A stretch of 64,000 bases of DNA from an uncultured Trueperaceae bacterium (GTDB lineage: Bacteria > Deinococcota > Deinococci > Deinococcales > Trueperaceae). Below the pieces are notes generated by a model. It ran no database searches. It saw only the letters and a list, made by a program, of their open reading frames with translations, and was not told the origin of the DNA. How positions within the stretch are numbered: position 1 is the stretch's first letter; each line of letters starts with the position of its first letter. Below, in pieces: positions 50,860 to 60,251 of the stretch. The stretch lies in NCBI GenBank assembly GCA_937873495.1, contig CALMXZ010000011.1, positions 1 through 64,000 on the forward strand, written 5' to 3'. The position numbers and the translations under genes are program-made.

Positions 50860-52083
50860 GTGACGGAGAAGCTGACAGCAGCCGAGGCGAGGCGGATCTT
50901 CCTCGCAGCGCAGGGCCTGGCGCGTAAGCGCTCCGGCTCGGCCAACCGGAAGCGCATGCGCGACTACCTGAACCGCCAGGGCGTCCTACAGCTCGACAGC
51001 GTCAACGTGCTCGCGCGCGCCCACTACCTCCCCCTGTACTCCCGGCACGGCGCCTACGACACGGCCGACCTGGACGACTACCTGTGGTCGTCAGGCGAGA
51101 CCTTCGAGCATTGGGGCCACGAGGCGTCCGTCATGCCGCGCGAGCTCCTGCCGGCGCTCCGCTACCGCATGGAGCACTGGGAGGAGCGCTGGCAGAAGCA
51201 TTTCGAGAAGGTGCCGCGCGCAGGCCGCCGGGAGCTGATCGCGGCGGTCGAGCGCGAGCTGCACGAGAACGGGCCCCTCACGAGCGCCGACCTCGAGCAC
51301 CTCGAGGAGGAGCCGCGACGCAACCGCGGGAGCTGGTGGGACTGGAGCGCCACCAAGGACGCCCTCGAGTACCTGTTCATGACGGGTCGGGCGGCGGTGG
51401 CCGGGCGGCCGAACTTCCAGCGCCTCTACGCCGCTCCTGCGCACGTGTGGGGAGACCTGGCCCACGCACCGGGCCTGCCCAAGGCCCAAGCCCAGCAGGA
51501 GCTCTTCGACCGCGCGCTCCGCGCCGATTGGATCGGCACCGTCGGCGACCTCGGCGATCACTTCCGCATCAAACCGACGGTGGCCAAGCCGCTGGCCGCG
51601 TCGGCGGTGGAGCGCGGCCTGGCGCGGTGGGTGAACGTGGAGGGTTGGAAGGAGCCGGCGCTCCTCTCCTCGGAGGCGCAGGACCCCGGCCGCGCGACGG
51701 GCGCAGCGCTCCTCTCCCCCTTCGACCCGGCCTGCTGGTACCGCGACCGGCTCGAGCGGATGTTCGGCATGGAGTACCGCATCGAGATCTACACCCCTGC
51801 CCCGAAGCGCAAGTACGGCTACTACACGCTCCCCTTCCTGCTCGGCGATCAGATGGCCGGCCGCGTCGACCTCAAGGCCGAGCGCAAGGGGGGAACCCTC
51901 GTCGTGAAGGCGGCCTGGGTCGAGGAGGCGCCGGCGCCGGGCGCCAAGCGGCGCGCCCCCGGGGCGGTCGCCGAGGCGCTGGCGAGCGAGCTGCGGACCA
52001 TGGCCGCTTGGCTTGGGCTCTCCGACGTGGTCGTCGAGCCCGTCGGAACGCTGGCGGGCGAACTGGCCTCGGCCAACGGCTGA
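50860..52083 (+). CDS. YcaQ/AlkX-type winged-helix DNA glycosylase (HTH_42)
   Basis: 407 residues, one of the proteins that unhook interstrand crosslinks and remove bulky alkyl lesions. The catalytic Gln-x-Asp motif is present at residues 44-46 in GVLQLDSVNVLARAHYLPL. Further signatures are FEHWGHEASVMP, ALLSPFDPACWYRDRLERMF, IEIYTPAPKRKYGYYTLPFL and MAGRVDLKAERK. Starts at GTG 50860 downstream of a leaderless-type -10 box. It fits a lineage known for DNA-damage tolerance, though the family is widespread. Confidence 0.9.
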   Translation: MTEKLTAAEARRIFLAAQGLARKRSGSANRKRMRDYLNRQGVLQLDSVNVLARAHYLPLYSRHGAYDTADLDDYLWSSGETFEHWGHEASVMPRELLPALRYRMEHWEERWQKHFEKVPRAGRRELIAAVERELHENGPLTSADLEHLEEEPRRNRGSWWDWSATKDALEYLFMTGRAAVAGRPNFQRLYAAPAHVWGDLAHAPGLPKAQAQQELFDRALRADWIGTVGDLGDHFRIKPTVAKPLAASAVERGLARWVNVEGWKEPALLSSEAQDPGRATGAALLSPFDPACWYRDRLERMFGMEYRIEIYTPAPKRKYGYYTLPFLLGDQMAGRVDLKAERKGGTLVVKAAWVEEAPAPGAKRRAPGAVAEALASELRTMAAWLGLSDVVVEPVGTLAGELASANG

Positions 52084-52150
52084 GCCATCGCGGAGCGGCC
52101 CACTCGGGCCCGGCGGCATGGACCTCGCCAACGGGAGCGTGGGCGGTCGC

Positions 52151-52855
52151 TCAGGGCCTGCCGGCCCGCCACGGTGCCTCCGCCAGCCACGCCCCCGCCG
52201 TCCGCAGGTCCTGGAGCGTGAGCTCGTGGCCGGCCTCGACGACTTCCTCTACGACGGTGACTCCGAGGCTCCGCAGGTAGGGCGCGACCGGCTCGGAGAG
52301 GGGCCCGTACGGATCGCGCCGCCCCCGCGTCACGAGCACGGGAACGCCGGTCAGGTCGGCTCGCGGCGGCGACTCGAAAGGCATGGCGGGCCTGAGCAGG
52401 ATCGCTCCGGCCAGCGCTCCCGGGCGCAAAGCCAAGGTCGCGATGGCGATGTTCGCTCCGTTCGAGTAACCCAACGCGACGAGTTCGCCGGGCGCGAAGC
52501 CGTAACGCTCCCCGGCCGCCCCGGCGAAGTCGGCCAACGCCTCGGCCTCGGAGGCGAGGTGCGCCTGGTCGAAGCGTGTCGCGCTGAAGCGGCGGAAGAA
52601 CCGTGGAGCGCCTTCCTCCAGCGATCGGCCCCGCACGCTCAGCAGGTCCGCCGCCGGGGCGACCTCGCGGCCGAGCTCGAGCAGCGAGGTCTCGTCGCCA
52701 CCCGTGCCGTGCAGGAGCAGGAGCGTGAGGCCGTTGGTCGCTGCCGGAGCGCCGGTCGGCACCACGGCGCCGCTCGGTGCGCGGCTGTCGTCCGGCGCGT
52801 GAGCGCCGGCCGGAACGAAGCGGTGGACCCAACCGAGCCCGTCCGCCGCGGCCAT
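52151..52855 (-). CDS. phospholipase/carboxylesterase (MhqD-like serine hydrolase)
   Basis: 234 residues, alpha/beta-hydrolase. LTLLLLHGTGGDETSLL gives the oxyanion strand, GYSNGANIAIATLAL the nucleophile Ser, and LVTRGRRDPYGPL plus EEVVEAGHELTLQD the Asp and His. It resembles Bacillus MhqD. Its ATG overlaps the dioxygenase stop by one base, so it is the third gene of the marR-dioxygenase-esterase operon. Confidence 0.87.
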   Translation of the reverse strand: MAAADGLGWVHRFVPAGAHAPDDSRAPSGAVVPTGAPAATNGLTLLLLHGTGGDETSLLELGREVAPAADLLSVRGRSLEEGAPRFFRRFSATRFDQAHLASEAEALADFAGAAGERYGFAPGELVALGYSNGANIAIATLALRPGALAGAILLRPAMPFESPPRADLTGVPVLVTRGRRDPYGPLSEPVAPYLRSLGVTVVEEVVEAGHELTLQDLRTAGAWLAEAPWRAGRP

Positions 52856-53820
52856 CAGTCGAGGGCTTTCAGGCGGGCGACGATCTCGTGGCGGCGGGGT
52901 TCGAGGAACGGCGCCAGTACGACCTTGTCGCCGAGGGTGGTCAGGTCCTCGTCGACGCCGAAGCCCGGGCCGTCCGTCGCGATCTCGAACAGCACGCCGC
53001 CCGGCTCCCTGAAGTAGAGGCTGCGGAACCAGAACCGGTCCACGGGGCCGCTGTTGGGAACGCCGGACTCGTCGAGCCGTTCGGCCCAGGCGCCGTACTC
53101 GGCGTCGGTCGGCGTGCGGAAGGCGACGTGGTGAACCCCGCCGGCCCCCTGGCGGCCCAGCGCGAGGTCCGGCCTCTCGGTGACGTGGAGTTCGGCGTGC
53201 GGGCCGCCCTCCCCCATCTCGTAGACGTGCACCGTGTGCCGCGGGCTCTCGGGGTCCGGGTACGTGCGCACCGGACGCATGCGCATGACCTCGCGCAGGA
53301 CGGCGTCGGTCGGGGCGATGACCGGTACCGTCAGCGTGATGGGGCCGAGGCCGCGGAGCTGGTGCTCGGCCGGTACCGGGCTGCCGTCCCAGACGACGGG
53401 CGCGTCGCCCAGGCCGTCGTCCGTCACGAGGGCCAAGCGCTGGCCCTCGCGGTCCTCGAAGTCGACCCGCAGGCGCCCGTCGACCTCCAAGACCGGGCCG
53501 TGCGCCACGCCCAGCCCGGCGAAGCGTCCGGTCCAGTAACCGAGGTCGGCCTCGCCTCTCACACGTAGGGCGGTGCGGGTGACGCTCCTGTTGCCCCTGC
53601 GCTCGCGTGTCATGGGCCAGTCGAAGAAGGTCAGGTCCGTGCCAGGCGACCCCGCGCCGTCCGCGTAGAAGAGGTGGTAGGCGCTCGTGTCGTCCTGGTT
53701 GACGGTGCGCTTGACGAGCCGCAGCCCGAGGTCCTCCGTGTAGAACCGCTTGTTCTCGCGGATGTCCGCAGAGATGGCTGTCAGGTGGTGGATACCGGTG
53801 AGGTCGAGGTCCGTCTTCAT
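52855..53820 (-). CDS. ring-cleaving dioxygenase (MhqE/MhqO-like, VOC superfamily)
   Basis: 321 residues with two vicinal-oxygen-chelate modules. [38 protein letters not shown] begins the first, with its His ligand; [21 protein letters not shown] carries another, and a Glu occurs in the end strand. Bacillus MhqE/MhqO degrade hydroquinone-type compounds under MhqR control, and gene order here is the same. ATG overlaps the MarR stop by four bases. Substrate is inferred from family only. Confidence 0.88.
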   Translation of the reverse strand: MKTDLDLTGIHHLTAISADIRENKRFYTEDLGLRLVKRTVNQDDTSAYHLFYADGAGSPGTDLTFFDWPMTRERRGNRSVTRTALRVRGEADLGYWTGRFAGLGVAHGPVLEVDGRLRVDFEDREGQRLALVTDDGLGDAPVVWDGSPVPAEHQLRGLGPITLTVPVIAPTDAVLREVMRMRPVRTYPDPESPRHTVHVYEMGEGGPHAELHVTERPDLALGRQGAGGVHHVAFRTPTDAEYGAWAERLDESGVPNSGPVDRFWFRSLYFREPGGVLFEIATDGPGFGVDEDLTTLGDKVVLAPFLEPRRHEIVARLKALD

Positions 53821-54269
53821 CCGAGAGCTCCTTGCGTCGTCAGAAGTTTGTCCCAGATCGCTGCCAAGGCGGCTTGCTCGCCCGGCGTGAGCTTGTCGAG
53901 GAACAGGGCGCGGACGGCCTCCAAGTGCTTGACGTGCACGCGCCGCAAGTGGCGCCGTCCGGCCGCCGTCAGGTGGACGTCGAAGCCGCGGCCATCCGCC
54001 TCGCACTTGCGGCGCTCGGTGAACCCCGCGTCCTGGAGCTTGTCGACGAGCCGCGTGAGGCCGCCTGCCGAGAAGCGCAGGCGCTTGGCGAGCTCGGCCA
54101 TCCGCACGCCGCGCTCCCCAGCCTCCTCCAGCGCGAGCAACAGCTCGTAACCAGGGAGGCTCAAGCCGAAGTCGTGCGCCAACCGGGCATCAAGCGCCTT
54201 CCAGAGGTCGTCGTGGGTGTGCAGGAAGCCGCGCCAAGCGCGTAGTTCCGTGTTCGAGAGCTTGGACAC
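53817..54269 (-). CDS. MarR-family regulator (MhqR-like) of the quinone-response operon
   Basis: 150 residues. [30 protein letters not shown] leads to the winged helix [52 protein letters not shown] Cys is found at the wing (RRKCEAD), a possible redox switch. First gene of the operon, with the perfect palindrome 54326-54341 across its own promoter, so it is predicted to repress itself and release on quinone or electrophile stress. GTG start after GGGAGAGAGG. Confidence 0.85.
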   Translation of the reverse strand: MSKLSNTELRAWRGFLHTHDDLWKALDARLAHDFGLSLPGYELLLALEEAGERGVRMAELAKRLRFSAGGLTRLVDKLQDAGFTERRKCEADGRGFDVHLTAAGRRHLRRVHVKHLEAVRALFLDKLTPGEQAALAAIWDKLLTTQGALG

Positions 54270-54312
54270 CCTCTCTCCCTTCGTGGCGCGCCGTCAGCCC
54301 GCCACGCCGCAG

Positions 54313-54341
54313 ATCTTATTACTATTTGCTTTGCAAAGCAA
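54313..54341 (-). promoter_or_regulatory. mhq-like promoter with overlapping 16-bp palindromic operator
   Basis: TTGCTTTG-CAAAGCAA (54326-54341) is a perfect palindrome. On the minus strand TTGCTT (54336-54341) and TAAGAT (54313-54318), 17 bp apart, form a good sigma-70-type promoter that the palindrome overlays. This is the strongest -35/-10 pair in the window and the best-supported operator. Confidence 0.8.
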
Positions 54342-54455
54342 CTATCTATCGGCGGTGTAGCCGCTTTCGTAGCCGGCCCAGCCGGCGTCGGCCAAGGACC
54401 ACCACGGCAGCGGCGCACCACCGCCCCACGCACCCGGAGCCGCACGGACCCGCGG

Positions 54456-54461
54456 TAGCCT
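54456..54461 (+). promoter_or_regulatory. leaderless-type -10 box for dapB
   Basis: TAGCCT lies seven bases before the ATG at 54469. Confidence 0.55.
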
Positions 54462-54468
54462 GACGGGC

Positions 54469-55275
54469 ATGACCAGACTGAGGGTATGCATCGCAGGGGC
54501 GACCGGTTGGGCCGGGTCCGCCCTCGCACGGGGCGTGGCCGCGGCCACGGACCTGGAACTCGTCGCCGCCGTGTCGCGCTCCGCGGCGGGCGGGCCGTTG
54601 GGAGCGGCGCTCGGCGACCAGGCGCTCACCGCGCCGGTGTTCGCGACAGCCGAGGAGGCCCTCGTCGCGGCGCCGTGCGACGTGTTCGTCGAGTACACGA
54701 AGCCGCAGATCGCCAAGGCCAACGTCCTCGCCGCGCTACGCCACGGCGCCTACGTGGTGGTCGGCACTTCGGGGCTGACGGACGACGACTATTCGGAGCT
54801 CGACACGGCGGCCAGGCAGGCGGGCAGGGGCGTGCTCGCGTGCGGCAACTTCGCGCTCACTGTCGTCCTGCTCCTCAAGTTCGCCGAAGCGGCGGCCAAG
54901 CACATTCCGCACTGGGAGATCATCGACTACGCGAGTGCCGGCAAGCCGGACGCGCCGAGCGGCACGGCCAGGGAGCTCGCCGACCGCCTGGGTCGGGTGG
55001 CAACGCCGCAGCTCGAGACCCCCATCTCGGCCACCCTCGGCGAACGAGCCGCACGCGGAGCGACCCTGGGTGGCGCGCAAGTGCACTCGGTGCGCCTGCC
55101 CGGCTACACGATCGGCGTCGAGGCCATCTTCGGTCTGCCCGACCAACGGCTGAGCATCCGCCACGACGCGGGGCCGTCCTCCGAACCGTACGTAGACGGG
55201 GCACTATTGGCGATCCGCAAGGTCGGCGCGCTGACCGGCTTACATAGGGGGCTCGACACCGTCCTGGAGCTATGA
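54469..55275 (+). CDS. dapB: 4-hydroxy-tetrahydrodipicolinate reductase (DapB), variant active site
   Basis: 268 residues. NAD(P)H-binding VCIAGATGWAGSALARGVA, VEYTKPQIAKANVLAALR, GTSGLTDDDY, GNFALTVVLLLKFAE, and the substrate loop GKPDAPSGTARELA with the conserved Lys. Where E. coli DapB has the catalytic His-His pair (EAHHRHK), this protein has DYASAGK, so both His are replaced. A known DapB-like subgroup shares this, and activity is uncertain. Whether this lineage uses DAP or the aminoadipate route to lysine is not shown here; DAP is still needed in many cell walls. Confidence 0.8.
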   Translation: MTRLRVCIAGATGWAGSALARGVAAATDLELVAAVSRSAAGGPLGAALGDQALTAPVFATAEEALVAAPCDVFVEYTKPQIAKANVLAALRHGAYVVVGTSGLTDDDYSELDTAARQAGRGVLACGNFALTVVLLLKFAEAAAKHIPHWEIIDYASAGKPDAPSGTARELADRLGRVATPQLETPISATLGERAARGATLGGAQVHSVRLPGYTIGVEAIFGLPDQRLSIRHDAGPSSEPYVDGALLAIRKVGALTGLHRGLDTVLEL

Positions 55276-55283
55276 CAGCGCTA

Positions 55284-58200
55284 TCAACGCGCGAGCAGGT
55301 CCCGGTACTGCCGTTCCGTCTCGGCGGTCGGCTGCACCCCCAGCTCGGACCTGAGCAGTTCGACCAACCGTCGGTACGTCTGCTCCACACCGACCAGGTC
55401 GCCTAACGCCTTCTGCGCGCGCATGGAGAGCAGGTGGGCGCGCTCGTCGAGCGGGTCGAACTGCACGTAGCGCACGGCCACGCCGCGCGCCTCCTGCGGC
55501 TGCCCCGTCGCGAGGAGGAGCTCGCCGAGCCGGTGCAGTGCGTTGGCGACCGACTCCGTCAGACGCATGCGCAGGGGTGCTACCCAGGCGTAGTCGAGGC
55601 CGGCCAGCACCTCGCCTCGCACCATGGCGACGGCCTGGGTGAGCAGGTCGACCTGCCTCGCCACCGGCGCCTCGCGGGCCTGGGATGTGAGGCTCTCGAA
55701 GCGGTCGACGTCGACGTCGAAGCGCGCCGTGTCGAGGCGGTAGCGCCCCGCCTCGACGAGCACGAAGCGCGTCGTGTCGTCCGGCCCGCGCTGGAGCGCC
55801 TTCCTCAGGCGGTAGAGGGCTGTGTGCAGCGCGGTCTTCGCCCTGGCCGGCTCGTCGGGCCACAGGTCGGTCAGCGCCCCTTCCAGCGTGACCGTCTCGT
55901 CCCTGCGCGCCACCAGGTACGCGAGGAGGTCGCGCGCCTTGCTCGACGTGAAGGCCCGAGCCGGCAGCACCTCGCCGTCGACGAGCACGCGCAGTTCGCC
56001 GAGGAACTGGACCTCAACGTCGGCATGGCCGGTCTCGTCGCCGCCGGCGTGCGCCGTCGCGGTAGCGTCCTCGCCGCGCCGCCGCGCCAGCGCGGCCGTC
56101 ACCCGCTCGACGAAGGGGTCGAACGGCCGCACGGGCCTGACGGCCGCCAGCACGCGCTCCGCCCGCTGCCCCTGGTCGACCACCAGGCGCCACGCGTGGC
56201 TCGGCGCCAGCATGTCGAACGCGCGCTCCGCGAGCCCGACGCCGCCGGCCTCGCCCCGCTCGAGCGCGATGTACGCGAGGCCGAAGTAGGCGAGCGCGAG
56301 CGGGATGCGGTACTGCCGCTCCTCGCCGATCTCGACCAGCTCCCCGTAGATGCGCTTCGCCTCGTCGAGCCGCCCCGCGCTCAGGTGCGTGTCCGCCAAC
56401 ACGCTGCGGCAGACGTAGACCTCGTAACCGACGGGCCCGCCGTCGAACGCCCACAGCGCCTCGCTCGCCACCTGCGCGGACTCCGCCAGGCGCCCTTGAA
56501 GCTCAAGGACGTGCGCCAGGTAGCCGGCGGCCATGACGCGGTCGTAGCTGGCGCCGTCGATCTCGTCGGCCAGGGCGATGGCCGAGCGCAGCAGAGCCTC
56601 GGCGCGGTCCAGCTCGCCGGCGCGCGTGTAGACGTTGCCGAGCACCGCGTAGGCGGCCGGGATGCGCTCCTTGGCCTCGTGCCGCTGGAAGGTGGCGAGC
56701 GCCTGCTCGGCGTGGCGCCGCGCCGCCCGGTGGTCGTGCGTGTAGAGGGTCGGGCTGGCGAGCGCGAGGCGCACTTCCGCGGCGCGCAGGCCGTCGGCGG
56801 CGCGCAGGCCCCCTACGTCGTCGAGGTCGGCCAACGCCTCCTCCAAGTACCCGACGGCGGCGTCGACGTCGCCCTGCCACCAGCAGATCTGCCCGAGCGA
56901 GCCGAGCATGGCCGCCCTGAGCCGCCTGTCGACCCCCGGTTGCGAAGCCGACGCCAGCTCCTCCACGGCCGCCTCGGCCACCTGGCGCCCCACGAGCATC
57001 CCCTCCACGTGGCACCGGCAGCGCGCGAGCTCCATCAACGCGGCCGCCCGCGCCTCCGTCGCCGCCGGGGCCCCGTCACCGGCCGCCTCCACCGCCTGCC
57101 GCGCCCAGTCGGCGCCGCGGCGGTAGTCGCCCTGCGACCGCGCGATGCTGGCCAGCTCCGTCAGCGCCGCGCCGGCGGAGCGCGTGGCGCGCGCCTCCCC
57201 GACGCGCCTCAGCACCGCGCTCGCCTCATGCAGCTTCCCGCGCCGCGCGAGCACGCGCCCGAGCAGCAGGCGCAGCTCCGGGGAGGCGTCCACCTCCTCG
57301 CCCAACCGGAGCAGCCAGCGGTGCAGGGCTTCCCCGCGCCCTTGCGCGAGCATCGCCGTGCCGCGCTCCTCGAGGAGCCGCGCCGCCTCCGGGCGCGCGC
57401 CGGCGTCCAGGTAGAAGCCGACCGCCGAGGTGAGGTCGCCCTCCCCTTCCGCGGCGCGCCCGGCGGCCGACCGCAGCCGGGCGGCTAGGTCGCCGTCGTG
57501 CCGAACCAGGCGCTCGAGCAGGAACTCTCGGAAGAGCGGGTGGTAGCGGTACCACCGCCCTGCGGCGTCGAGCGGCTGGAGGAACGTCTGCTCGCGCGTC
57601 AGGAGTTCGATGCGCCTCTCGCATTCGGCGCGGGCGAGCCCGAGCATTCGCGCGCACGAAGCGGCGTCGAACTGCGGCAACACCGCGCTGGACAGGAGGA
57701 AGCGGCGCAGCTCCAAGCTCTGGCGCTCGAACACCTCGTCCATGAGGTAACCGCCCACGGCGGGGTTGGAGCCGCTCAGCCGCTCGGCCAGGGCGGTCGC
57801 GTCGGTGCCGCCGGAGAGGAGGCCGCTAGCCAGGTAGAGCCCGGCGCCCCACCCTTCCGTGCGCTCCACCAGGCGGGCGACGACCTGGGTGTCGAGTCCG
57901 GGCAGGTCGCGCCGCAGCCAGGCGTCCGCCTCGGCCTGGGTGAAGCGCAGGTCGTCTACGTCGACGAGCTTGACGACGCCGCGGGCCAACCAGCGGTTGA
58001 GGGGCAGCGCGGGGCGCGTGCGCGACGCAACGAGCATGGCCATCCCCGGCGGCGGGAACTCGACGAGGCGGGCCACCAAGGCCAGCACCCGCGGGTTGGC
58101 GACCAAGTGCAGGTCGTCGACCACGAGGGTCCACTCCTCTAGCAGGGCGTCGGCGAACGCGTTGACGACCACGGCCAGCAGGCGCTCCTCGCGACCACCG

Positions 58201-58505
58201 GGGTCGCTCAGGTCGAGCGCCGCCAGGCGTTCCGCCAGGGCCGGGAAGCTATGCCGCGCGCCCTCTGCCAGCGCGCCGACGAACGCCACCGGGTCGTTGT
58301 CGCCTTCGTCCAGTTGCAGCCATAGGAGCGGCCGCGCGAGCGTCTCGGCGACCTCGGCGAGCAGGACGGTCTTGCCGTAGCCCGGCGGCGCCACGATCAT
58401 GGCCGCCGCCTGACGCGCCTGCCTGGCCACCGCCTCGGACAGCCGCGGCCGCGGCACGCGCGCCTCCGTGTAGCGTGGCACCACGTACTTCGTGTAGAGC
58501 ACCAC
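55284..58505 (-). CDS. large MalT-like ATPase/TPR transcriptional activator with C-terminal BTAD domain
   Basis: 1073 residues from GTG at 58505. The N-terminal STAND/AAA ATPase has Walker A IVAPPGYGKTVLLAEVAET and Walker B WTLVVDDLHLVAN. The middle is a TPR-like solenoid (roughly 370-800). Near residue 835 an OmpR-like winged helix begins (VQFLGELRVLVDGEVLPARAF, LTDLWPDEPARAKTALHTALYRLRKALQ), followed by a BTAD helical domain to the end. It should bind an inducer, hydrolyse ATP and activate genes. TACAGT (58513-58518) lies seven bases upstream. Divergent from the ABC importer, which is the likely target. Confidence 0.85.
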   Translation of the reverse strand: MVLYTKYVVPRYTEARVPRPRLSEAVARQARQAAAMIVAPPGYGKTVLLAEVAETLARPLLWLQLDEGDNDPVAFVGALAEGARHSFPALAERLAALDLSDPGGREERLLAVVVNAFADALLEEWTLVVDDLHLVANPRVLALVARLVEFPPPGMAMLVASRTRPALPLNRWLARGVVKLVDVDDLRFTQAEADAWLRRDLPGLDTQVVARLVERTEGWGAGLYLASGLLSGGTDATALAERLSGSNPAVGGYLMDEVFERQSLELRRFLLSSAVLPQFDAASCARMLGLARAECERRIELLTREQTFLQPLDAAGRWYRYHPLFREFLLERLVRHDGDLAARLRSAAGRAAEGEGDLTSAVGFYLDAGARPEAARLLEERGTAMLAQGRGEALHRWLLRLGEEVDASPELRLLLGRVLARRGKLHEASAVLRRVGEARATRSAGAALTELASIARSQGDYRRGADWARQAVEAAGDGAPAATEARAAALMELARCRCHVEGMLVGRQVAEAAVEELASASQPGVDRRLRAAMLGSLGQICWWQGDVDAAVGYLEEALADLDDVGGLRAADGLRAAEVRLALASPTLYTHDHRAARRHAEQALATFQRHEAKERIPAAYAVLGNVYTRAGELDRAEALLRSAIALADEIDGASYDRVMAAGYLAHVLELQGRLAESAQVASEALWAFDGGPVGYEVYVCRSVLADTHLSAGRLDEAKRIYGELVEIGEERQYRIPLALAYFGLAYIALERGEAGGVGLAERAFDMLAPSHAWRLVVDQGQRAERVLAAVRPVRPFDPFVERVTAALARRRGEDATATAHAGGDETGHADVEVQFLGELRVLVDGEVLPARAFTSSKARDLLAYLVARRDETVTLEGALTDLWPDEPARAKTALHTALYRLRKALQRGPDDTTRFVLVEAGRYRLDTARFDVDVDRFESLTSQAREAPVARQVDLLTQAVAMVRGEVLAGLDYAWVAPLRMRLTESVANALHRLGELLLATGQPQEARGVAVRYVQFDPLDERAHLLSMRAQKALGDLVGVEQTYRRLVELLRSELGVQPTAETERQYRDLLAR

Positions 58506-58512
58506 GTCAAGG

Positions 58513-58518
58513 ACTGTA
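58513..58518 (-). promoter_or_regulatory. leaderless-type -10 box for the MalT/BTAD activator
   Basis: TACAGT on the minus strand lies seven bases before the GTG at 58505. Confidence 0.6.
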
Positions 58519-58547
58519 CCAACTGACCTTCGACGACCTCGAGCGGC

Positions 58548-58567
58548 CTGCCAACGTTCTGCCAACG
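58548..58567. promoter_or_regulatory. 11-bp-spaced direct repeats in the activator/ABC intergenic region
   Basis: CTGCCAACG occurs twice, at 58548-58556 and 58559-58567, exactly 11 bp apart, so both copies lie on one face of the DNA. SARP/BTAD regulators typically bind such repeats. Between the divergent genes, it could serve either promoter. Confidence 0.5.
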
Positions 58568-58664
58568 GCGGAACGTAGACTCGGAGCAGAACCGTGATAG
58601 CGAGTCCTGCCCGGCCGGCCTGCTCACCGGCGACCGGTCACCACGTGGGACGTAGGAGGGAAAG

Positions 58665-60233
58665 ATGACGAAAGCACCGTCGTTCGTCCGCTTCGCAACG
58701 CTAGCCTTGGTGCTGGCGCTCCTGGGGGTCGTGTCGGCACAGTCGACCACCGCCCTGAGGGTGGCCAGCACGGCCAGCGTCACGACCTGGGACCCGAGCC
58801 TGTCGTTCTCGACCGAGGCCGTCTACATGGCCAACATCTACGAGCCGCTCCTGTGGGCCAACGCAACCGGCTCGACCGAGAAGTTCACGCCGGCTCTCGC
58901 CACCTCGTGGGAGACGTCGGCCGACGGCCTGGCCTGGACCTTCCACCTGCGCGAGGGCGTCAAGTTCCACGACGGCGAGTCGCTCGACGCCGACGCCGTG
59001 GTGCGCTCGATCGACCGCCACCGGACCATCGGCGGCGCGGCGTTCATCTGGGCGCCCGTCTCCGACGTGGTAGCCGTCGACGACATGACGGTGCGCTTCG
59101 ACCTCGCCTACCCCGCCCCGCTCGACCTCATCGCCGCCTCGCTCTACGGCGCCTGGATCGTCAGCCCGGCGGCGCTGGACGCCGCGGAGGCCGACGAGGG
59201 TTACTTCGAGGCCGGCATAGGCGCCGGCACCGGCCCTTACACCCTCGCGGAGTACCAGCCGGACGCCGAGGTCGTGCTCAGCGCCTTCGGCGACTACTGG
59301 GGCGGCTGGGCCGACGCCGGTCACTTCCAGAACGTCGTCGTGAGCATCGTCTCCGACCAGGTCCTGCAGGAGCAGATGCTGCTCGCCGGCGAGGTCGACC
59401 TCGCCCTTAGCCTGCCCCCGACCTCGTACGCCAGCATCTCGGCCGACCCCCGCTACGCGGTGCAGACGGTCGTGACCCCCTTCAACTACGTCGGGTTCCT
59501 CAACACCGTCCGCGCGCCGCTCGACGACGTGCGCGTGCGCCAGGCGATCTCCTACGCCGTGCCGTACGACGACATCATCGCCGTCGGCGCGGAAGGCCTC
59601 GGCACGCAGGGCCGCGGTCCGGTGCCGCAGGGCATCTACCCGTGGTCCGAGGAGGTCCCGCAGTACCACCAGGACCTCGACAAGGCCAGGCAGCTGCTGG
59701 CCGAGGCGGGCCATGAGGGCGGCGGCTTCACGCTGCGCCTGACCTACGCCGCCGAGAACGCCATCGAACGCGCCTTCGCCCCCGTCCTCGCCGACGCGCT
59801 CGGCGAGATCGGCATCCAGGTCGAGATCGAGCCCCTCCTCTTCAACCAGCAGTGGGCCATCGCCAAGGCCGATCCGGCCGAGGCGCAGGACATCTTCCTC
59901 CTCCTGTACTGGCCGACCTACTCCGACGCCGGCTCGGACAACCTGTGGTCGATGTTCCACAGCAGCGACGTGCCCTTCTTCAACCTGAGCTACTGGCGCA
60001 ACTCCGTCTTCGACGACCTCGTCGACCGCGCCATCGAGCTGACGGGCACCGACCGCGCCACCGCGCAGGCGCTCTACGTCGACGCCATGACCCTCCTGGT
60101 CAACGACGCCGCCGGTCTGTACTTCCTCGACGCCGGCGCCTGGTACGCCATCCCGACCTACCTCAGCGGCTTCGAGTACAACATCAACTACCCGTTCGCG
60201 ACGTTCTTCTACCCCATCCGTCTCGCGAACTGA
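58665..60233 (+). CDS. ABC transporter substrate-binding protein, peptide/nickel (SBP_bac_5) family
   Basis: 522 residues. A signal peptide (RFATLALVLALLGVVSAQS) precedes STTALRVASTASVTTWDPSL, the family's first strand. LATSWETSADGLAWTFHLREGVKFHDGESLDADAVV is the hallmark block. GTGPYTLAEYQPDAEVVL and VRQAISYAVPYDDI follow. No lipobox Cys is seen, so it may be soluble. GGAGGGAAAG precedes the ATG. First gene of the importer operon. Ligand unknown; the downstream amidohydrolase hints at amide- or nitrile-containing compounds. Confidence 0.92.
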   Translation: MTKAPSFVRFATLALVLALLGVVSAQSTTALRVASTASVTTWDPSLSFSTEAVYMANIYEPLLWANATGSTEKFTPALATSWETSADGLAWTFHLREGVKFHDGESLDADAVVRSIDRHRTIGGAAFIWAPVSDVVAVDDMTVRFDLAYPAPLDLIAASLYGAWIVSPAALDAAEADEGYFEAGIGAGTGPYTLAEYQPDAEVVLSAFGDYWGGWADAGHFQNVVVSIVSDQVLQEQMLLAGEVDLALSLPPTSYASISADPRYAVQTVVTPFNYVGFLNTVRAPLDDVRVRQAISYAVPYDDIIAVGAEGLGTQGRGPVPQGIYPWSEEVPQYHQDLDKARQLLAEAGHEGGGFTLRLTYAAENAIERAFAPVLADALGEIGIQVEIEPLLFNQQWAIAKADPAEAQDIFLLLYWPTYSDAGSDNLWSMFHSSDVPFFNLSYWRNSVFDDLVDRAIELTGTDRATAQALYVDAMTLLVNDAAGLYFLDAGAWYAIPTYLSGFEYNINYPFATFFYPIRLAN

Positions 60234-60251
60234 GGCACTCGGCCCCCGCTA

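Noticed and set aside
55434-57488. A 684-codon open frame antisense to the MalT/BTAD activator
   Set aside because: Arg/Ala/His-rich shadow frame without domain signatures; the sense frame holds ATPase, winged helix and BTAD.
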